Source: Siphonodentalium dalli
Taxonomy: Eukaryota; Mollusca; Scaphopoda; Gadilida; Siphonodentaliidae
Assembly: GCA_032622095.1 (NCBI GenBank)
Contig: CP136068.1
Location: forward strand, 185,523,960-185,587,959
Reading direction: 5' to 3'
DNA: 64,000 bases
Shown here: positions 60,801 to 64,000 of the stretch, one piece after another
Layout of the letters: each line of letters opens with the position of its first letter
Numbering within the stretch: position 1 is the first letter of the stretch
The notes under the pieces: generated by a model
Databases searched by the model: none
The model's input: only the letters and a program-made list of their open reading frames with translations
What the model was told of the DNA's origin: nothing
Program-made: the position numbers and the translations under genes

Positions 60801-61370
60801 GGGCTTTTGTTATTGCGCATATGTTTTAAATAGGTTAATGCCTCGTTTTCAGAAATACGTGATTCAAGGGTGTGAGAGATTTCTGGAGATAATTTATTTG
60901 GGAAATTATTTGTGTTATCATTTTGAACGCGAACAAATTGTTCAATGTCCGATACATTTGTGTTCTCGTGTCTATTTTCATATAATTTTTCGTAATATAG
61001 TTTGGCCTCTTCGAGAATATCATTTTGATCTGTAACCACTTTACCATCCTCTTTTTCAACCCGAAGAAGTGCTTTATTCATATAATGTCTTTTTTCTAAG
61101 TTAAGAAAATATTTAGTTGGTTTTTCCCCATCACTGACCCATCGAGCTCTTGAACGTATCATTGCGCCTTCTAATTTCTTTTTTCTTATATCTTCTAATC
61201 GTAGTTTAAGTTGTTGTAATTTCTCAATACCATCATCATCAGTAAGCAGATTTTCTAACACTTCAATGTCTGCTTCAAGTAAAGATTCTTCTTGGCGTTT
61301 AGTATTTGCTAGTGCTTTTGAAAAAGTTAACGTCGTTTTTCTCATCTAGTTTTTAAGAAACATACGCAAT
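57802..61370 (-). mobile_element. L1/Tx1-like LINE, 5'-truncated, antisense in intron f
   Basis: The minus-strand element has a long RT reading frame (58436-61345), about 600 bp of 3' UTR and an A-rich 3' tail seen as T runs at 57802-57825. The endonuclease domain expected upstream of the RT is absent, so the copy is 5'-truncated. Its 5' boundary is uncertain, between the first ATG and the acceptor of exon g, within about 100 bp. It is antisense to the host gene. Confidence 0.85.
58436..61345 (-). CDS. LINE ORF2-type reverse transcriptase (969 codons, uninterrupted)
   Basis: Order from the N-terminus: a basic coiled-coil connector (residues 1-100, with RARWVSDGEKPTKYFLNLEK), then the RT fingers with NNKSPGSSGFSCDFYK (about 179) and LIPKENKPKQFLKNWRPISL (about 231). 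RT motifs follow: GLLVLLDFEKAFDSVSW (catalytic Asp, about 310), GCRQGDPISPYIF (about 370) and the catalytic YADD (about 411). A thumb region and a C-terminal zinc-knuckle-like CSFCKIEKETISHLMFQC (about 862) complete it. This pattern is that of L1/Tx1-type ORF2. A TAG lies directly before the ATG and no APE endonuclease is present, so the protein is probably not made natively. The frame has no internal stop, implying recent insertion. Confidence 0.88.
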   Translation of the reverse strand: MRKTTLTFSKALANTKRQEESLLEADIEVLENLLTDDDGIEKLQQLKLRLEDIRKKKLEGAMIRSRARWVSDGEKPTKYFLNLEKRHYMNKALLRVEKEDGKVVTDQNDILEEAKLYYEKLYENRHENTNVSDIEQFVRVQNDNTNNFPNKLSPEISHTLESRISENEALTYLKHMRNNKSPGSSGFSCDFYKMFWNKIGKFLVRSLNYGLDKGELSVTQKHGILTLIPKENKPKQFLKNWRPISLLNVSYKILSGILSERLKSVIQDLIHHDQSGFLKGRFIGENIRLISDILSTTQSANIPGLLVLLDFEKAFDSVSWSFLSSVLKYFNFGDNFIKIINCLYNGISSNVNINGHMSRSFRISRGCRQGDPISPYIFLLCVEILGIGFRKRKNIKGIKIGNSEFKLSQYADDTSLLLDGDPQSLDNAFELLHDFYLISGLKINYDKTVAVWIGKKRDCTDSICDRWKIRWLSNGFKVLGVNFQLDADDIFSNNYITAYNQIRTIFSVWSKRHLTVIGRVTIFKSLVLSKLSFLFMTIPNPPKTFLTDINKDIYNFIWDKKPDKIARKYFQQDYSMGGCKMIDIQTFMHSMKISWVKRYITQPESWQNLVRYQMECTNNDKWYLSNGCALNRYKSKYINQFWIDVLDAWKILNLKMAPKTHSDVLSSTIVNNDIFKINKHAINDRSLALRGIYFVNDLMCDNNKLMSYDEAKRLYGIKTDFLTYNGIISSITKYLTKMENSSSYQQSNNERLNNPILPYQIEHLLKSNSKYIYNCIQDPKMNMNLISKWEKKLNMHHELDWWSDVFKTPFVQFCDTKYVWFQYRINNRILGTNNVLKKMGRSENDTCSFCKIEKETISHLMFQCHIIASLWNEIRIWIFNTTSNKLEINSNTILFGKADTLKIDPLLQTILVIIKYNIYRSKMRSELPKLQNIQAEIRMYAKTERWIFYSKSRYTEFEYRWDKWKGLLH

Positions 61371-61444
61371 GTTCAAATGATGCGATGAATTCGATTCGAC
61401 GATGGCTACTGATCCCCTGACGATAAATTGTTTAAAATTTGTAG

Positions 61445-61560
61445 GACTTCAGGAAGTCGCCATCAGGGGTCGGTCTGGACCAAGGATCTCAGCCTATTGC
61501 ACCCACACAGGAGGAGGAACCAGAGGAGCATGGTGACCCGACGCTGGTGCTAACATGTGT
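61445..61560 (+). CDS. SLC4A: SLC4 exon g (linker before membrane domain)
   Basis: The acceptor AAAATTTGTAG precedes 61445 (weak pyrimidine tract) and the donor TGTGT|GTAAGT follows 61560. In phase 0 it encodes DFRKSPSGVGLDQGSQPIAP and TQEEEPEEHGDPTLVLTC, ending with two bases of a Val codon. This region is variable and acidic in NBC proteins, between VPSQ and (R/L)FGGL.xDIKRK. The alternative acceptor 8 bases downstream gives an in-frame TGA and is rejected. The weak acceptor may reflect LINE insertion close upstream. Confidence 0.78.
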
Positions 61561-61712
61561 GTAAGTCGTATTAGTCAATATCAATTATTATAGTATATAC
61601 AGTGCTGCTGGTGCTAACATGTGTGTAAGTCGATGTAGCCATACGATGTAGTCAATATCAAGTATCATAGTCTATACAGTGCTGCTGGTGCTAACATGTG
61701 AGTAAGTCGGTG
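61541..61712 (+). repeat. Tandem copies of exon g end plus donor (3 copies)
   Basis: GCTGGTGCTAACATGTG with a following GTAAGTCG-type donor occurs at 61543 (exon end), 61607 and 61684. The spacing is 64 and 77 bp, the longer unit having an extra 'GTAGCCATACGAT'. The third copy reads GTGAGTAAGTCGG. Confidence 0.88.
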
Positions 61713-62030
61713 TATTCATTCTAAAAATAGATCACCCTCATATCTGATTGCGCTCAAATTATTGCCATCTCCTGCGTCACATCTTCGAATATGACAAGCT
61801 AAATATCAGTCCAACCGATAAAGAAACCTGAGACATAACGCGTCCAAAGGTTATCAATTCGGTATTTTCGCTGATATAATGCGTTTCTCCGGAGACGAAT
61901 GTGTTTTCAGCGACGTCCGTCATTACAAAACACCGACGCCAACTTCCGGACAAACTCCGCACACCGTTTTCTGGCTTTCTTTATATGGTTGTGTTAGTGG
62001 TGCAGCGGTTACGATATATTTCCTGCATGC
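61713..62030. other. Intron g, unique stretch
   Basis: No exon or repeat recognised; short frames on both strands are unsupported. Confidence 0.4.
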
Positions 62031-62350
62031 CATGTTTGTCATCAGTTCTGGTTAAAACACAGACTCCACAGCTATGCAGTTAGCTCTGTGTGGCTAAACA
62101 TAAAATTTCTGCATTGAATTCATGCAGTATGACATAATGACAGACAATATTTAAGCGCTATTTTGTTTAGCAATGTGACGAATCTACCACTGTAAAGGCA
62201 TTCCAACAATCGCCTTATAGGATACAACGCTTTCCTGATGATGTTGTGATTGGTTGCGACTGGCATAATTATGCTGGCGGTAATAGAAATGCCCCAGACT
62301 CACCACTGCATAGCTGTGGAGTCTGTGTTTTAACCAGAACTGGTTCCATC
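62031..62350. mobile_element. Inverted-repeat element in intron g
   Basis: 'AGTTCTGGTTAAAACACAGA' plus 'CTCCACAGCTATGCAG' (62041-62080) is inverted at 62306-62343. The arms are about 40 bp and nearly perfect, separated by about 225 bp without coding capacity. It is probably a small MITE. Confidence 0.7.
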
Positions 62351-62404
62351 CGTCATTTGTGACTGGCAATCCCCTAGTTATATACATCAAACACAGAAGC
62401 TTAT

Positions 62405-62720
62405 ATACGGAATGTTCTTATTTCAGGCCATGCAATGGTCTATACAATGACATAAAGCGGGGATTGTTCTTATGTCAGACCATTTAAGGGTATATACAAT
62501 GAAATAAAGCGGGGAATGTTCTTATTTCAGGCCGTTTAAGGGTCTATACAATGACATAAAGCGGGGATTGTTCTTATTTCAGACCATTTAAGGGTATATA
62601 CAATGAAATAAAGCGGGGAATGTTCTTATTTCAGGCCGTTTAAGGGTCTATACAATGACATAAAGCGGGGAATGTTCTTATTTCAGGCCATTTAGGGGTC
62701 TATACAATGACATAAAGCGG
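62405..62720 (+). repeat. 52-bp tandem array of exon h acceptor plus exon start (6 copies)
   Basis: TTCTTATTTCAG (or TTATGTCAG) ends at 62426, 62478, 62530, 62582, 62634 and 62686, an exact 52-bp period. Each is followed by G(C/A)C.TTTAAGGGTCTATA-like sequence and 'CAATGACATAAAGCGG'. The last copy is the real acceptor joined to the exon body. Upstream copies would read GCGGGGATTG and then the next acceptor. Confidence 0.96.
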
Positions 62721-62861
62721 AAGTTGCCGTGGTACGTCAGTGATTTTAAGGACGCAGCCCATCTGCAGGCGATAGCGTCCATCGTCTACATTTTCCTTGC
62801 GACGTTAACGCCTAACGTCACATTTGGAGGGTTGCTGGGGCAAGCCACGAACCAATACATG
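62687..62861 (+). CDS. SLC4A: SLC4 exon h (entry into membrane domain, first membrane segment)
   Basis: The acceptor TTCTTATTTCAG precedes 62687 and the donor CATG|GTAAGC follows 62861. The first base completes the Val codon of exon g. It encodes PFRGLYNDIKRKLPWYVSDF, KDAAHLQAIASIVYIFLATL and TPNVTFGGLLGQATNQYM. The family reads (L/P)FGGL..DIKRK.P...SDF.DA..LQ followed by the first membrane helix and ITFGGLLGEAT. The hydrophobic run from AIASIV to LATL is the first membrane segment. Arg replaces the usual Gly in FGGL. Confidence 0.96.
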
Positions 62862-62893
62862 GTAAGCAATCCTGAGTTGAGTGTGCCTGTAAT

Positions 62894-62988
62894 TTGTAGA
62901 ATGAGGTTCCAGAGGGTGAAATTAGTGACGCTATCCACATAGTTGGCTTGCGTCACCAAATTCACCATCTGGGGACCTCATTCTGCAT
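62894..62988. repeat. PalA hairpin module in intron h
   Basis: Starts AGAATGAGGTTCCAGAGGGT about 35 bp after the donor of exon h. The inverted arm 'CACCATCTGGGGACCTCATT' ends at 62988. Confidence 0.8.
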
Positions 62989-63192
62989 GGCCTCATGACA
63001 TAAACTCAGATAGAAGTTCCCAAATGGTGAATATTGTGATGTACCTCCATTGCGAACCTCGATTATGCAATGTGTCGTCTGTCAATTTAGGGATATAGAG
63101 AAACTAAATTAAAAAAAGAGATAGAATCTATGTGACGAAGTTTCTATAGAAATTTGATAAAAATGAAACTTTCCAGAGAAGATAAGGCCTAA

Positions 63193-63287
63193 GTAGAATG
63201 AGGTCCACAGATGGTGAAATTGGTGATGCTAGCCCATTATGCGGGATAGCGACACTAAATTCACCCTCTGGGGGTCTCATTCTGCAA
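63193..63287. repeat. PalA hairpin module in intron h, second copy
   Basis: 'GTAGAATGAGGTCCACAGAT' and the inverted 'TTCACCCTCTGGGGGTCTCA' surround AGCCCATTATGCGGGAT. Outer flank 'AGATAAGGCCTAAG' matches the PalA flank near 14700 in reverse. Confidence 0.8.
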
Positions 63288-63704
63288 ATGACGGCACACT
63301 AAACTCAGGATTGATGGTAAGACATGATACATACATAGAATATAATACATAGACAGAACTTAATGCGCATCTTAATCAAGAATCTTTATTCAAATAAGTT
63401 GTCGGCGGCTCAAGGATATATTTAACAAAAACGGAGCTTCAGTGAAATATGACTATGCGCCGTCTGCAACAACTTCGACAAATTATTTTAGATTATGATG
63501 AAAGTTGTATTCTCCATTTATTCCAGACCATTTTGTCCATGAATGTGACTACAATTGCTACTATAACTACCTTTATTGTCATTCAAGCCTGATGAAAAAC
63601 TATTTTCAAGAAAACTGACAATGGCATGATAATGCACAATGGACGACATGGCGCTTAACACTAAACATTCAACAAACATTATGGGATACCGTTTTAAATT
63701 TCAG
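63288..63704. other. Intron h, unique stretch
   Basis: No exon or tandem repeat is recognised before the acceptor at 63704. Confidence 0.45.
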
Positions 63705-63838
63705 GGTGTGATGGAGTGTATCATAGCTGCTGCGGTGACTGGAATCTTGTTTGCTTTATTTTCGGGACAGCCGCTTAACATTCTGGGTAGTACGGGTCCT
63801 ATGTTGGTGCTAGAAATGATCCTCTTCAATTTCTGCGA
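63705..63838 (+). CDS. SLC4A: SLC4 exon i (membrane domain, GSTGP segment)
   Basis: The acceptor TTAAATTTCAG precedes 63705; the donor GCGA|GTAAGT follows 63838. In phase 0 it encodes GVMECIIAAAVTGILFALFS, GQPLNILGSTGPMLVLEMIL and FNFCE. NBC proteins have AIESL...GQPLTILGSTGPVLVFE..LF.FC here; the GSTGP half-helix belongs to the transport site in solved SLC4 structures. Two hydrophobic runs are visible. The exon leaves with two bases of a split codon, so the gene continues beyond the window. Confidence 0.97.
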
Positions 63839-63954
63839 GTAAGTATTCTTTTTATATGTGATCAGTACAGGTAAGTGGGTGTCTGATCAGATAACACAAC
63901 TGCCAGAGTATGTGATCATCACAACTAGCACACTAAACCGACAGAGACAACGTT

Positions 63955-64000
63955 AGAGGCCCACTACGGGGTGTCGTCTGCTCCAGTTTATGTGGGGCTC
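63955..64000. repeat. Start of a GTCGTCTGCTC module at the window edge
   Basis: 'GGGGTGTCGTCTGCTCCAGT' and 'TATGTGGGGCTC' match the central module of the PalB type 1 element near 2185-2215. The rest lies beyond the window. Confidence 0.6.

Larger units (their letters stand above)
37049..63838 (+). other. SLC4A: SLC4-family bicarbonate transporter gene (partial locus, nine exons)
   Basis: Nine plus-strand exons join in consistent phase into one open frame of about 489 codons. It matches, in order, the N-terminal cytoplasmic domain and first membrane segments of NBC-type transporters (SLC4A4/5/7/8/10 and insect NDAE1 group). Diagnostic stretches are [33 protein letters not shown] and GQPLNILGSTGP. 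Anion exchangers have a different sequence at the last site, which favours the sodium-coupled bicarbonate branch; the exact paralogue cannot be decided. The family moves bicarbonate or carbonate with Na+ across the plasma membrane. The 5' end is not identified and the 3' half lies beyond the window. Confidence 0.93.

Noticed and set aside
61453-61560. Alternative acceptor for exon g 8 bases downstream (GACTTCAG|GAAGTC)
   Set aside because: In the phase required by exon f it meets TGA before the donor, whereas the acceptor at 61444 keeps the frame open into exon h.
37049-63838. Assignment as a chloride/bicarbonate anion exchanger (SLC4A1-3)
   Set aside because: The [11 protein letters not shown] and ILGSTGP segments match the sodium-coupled NBC branch rather than anion exchangers. 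The exact NBC paralogue remains undecided.

Overview
This is eukaryotic DNA, most likely from a marine lophotrochozoan (a mollusc is my best guess, not proven). A vertebrate-like gene is split into short exons by long introns. The mobile elements are of animal type: an L1/Tx1-like LINE, a second LINE tail, tRNA-derived SINEs, a Ginger/KRBA2-like transposon remnant, and hAT-like and TTAA-flanked MITEs. Tandem satellites fill roughly half of the window. I see no operons, prokaryotic signals or CRISPR arrays.

Layout. Positions 1-37000 hold repeats and no gene I can name. They include a 25-bp satellite (2514-5611), a decayed Ginger-like element (5847-7342), MITEs and SINEs, a 15.6-kb satellite of 112-bp monomers with nested higher-order repeats (15309-30903), a 66-bp satellite (31972-33718) and a GC-rich foldback element (35575-36140). 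From 37049 to the window end lies part of one plus-strand gene: nine consecutive exons of an SLC4-family, NBC-type (sodium-coupled) bicarbonate transporter. They cover most of the cytoplasmic N-terminal domain and the first membrane segments. All eight splice junctions agree in phase and the joined frame is open (1468 nt, about 489 codons). The 5' exons are not recognised and the 3' exons lie beyond the window. A 3.5-kb LINE sits antisense in the sixth complete intron.

The main observation is that seven of the nine exons have one exon-intron boundary copied into a tandem array. Five arrays carry the exon end plus its 5' splice donor: about 13 copies of 57 bp, about 100 of 32 bp, about 73 of 63 bp, 7 of 94 bp and 3 of 64-77 bp. 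Two carry the acceptor plus the exon start: 2 copies at 149-bp spacing and 6 copies of 52 bp. The gene therefore carries scores of tandem copies of its own splice sites. Two large satellites outside the gene likewise appear to have grown from the end of a dispersed element. Many long open frames here exist only because repeat units lack stop codons, and I do not call them genes.
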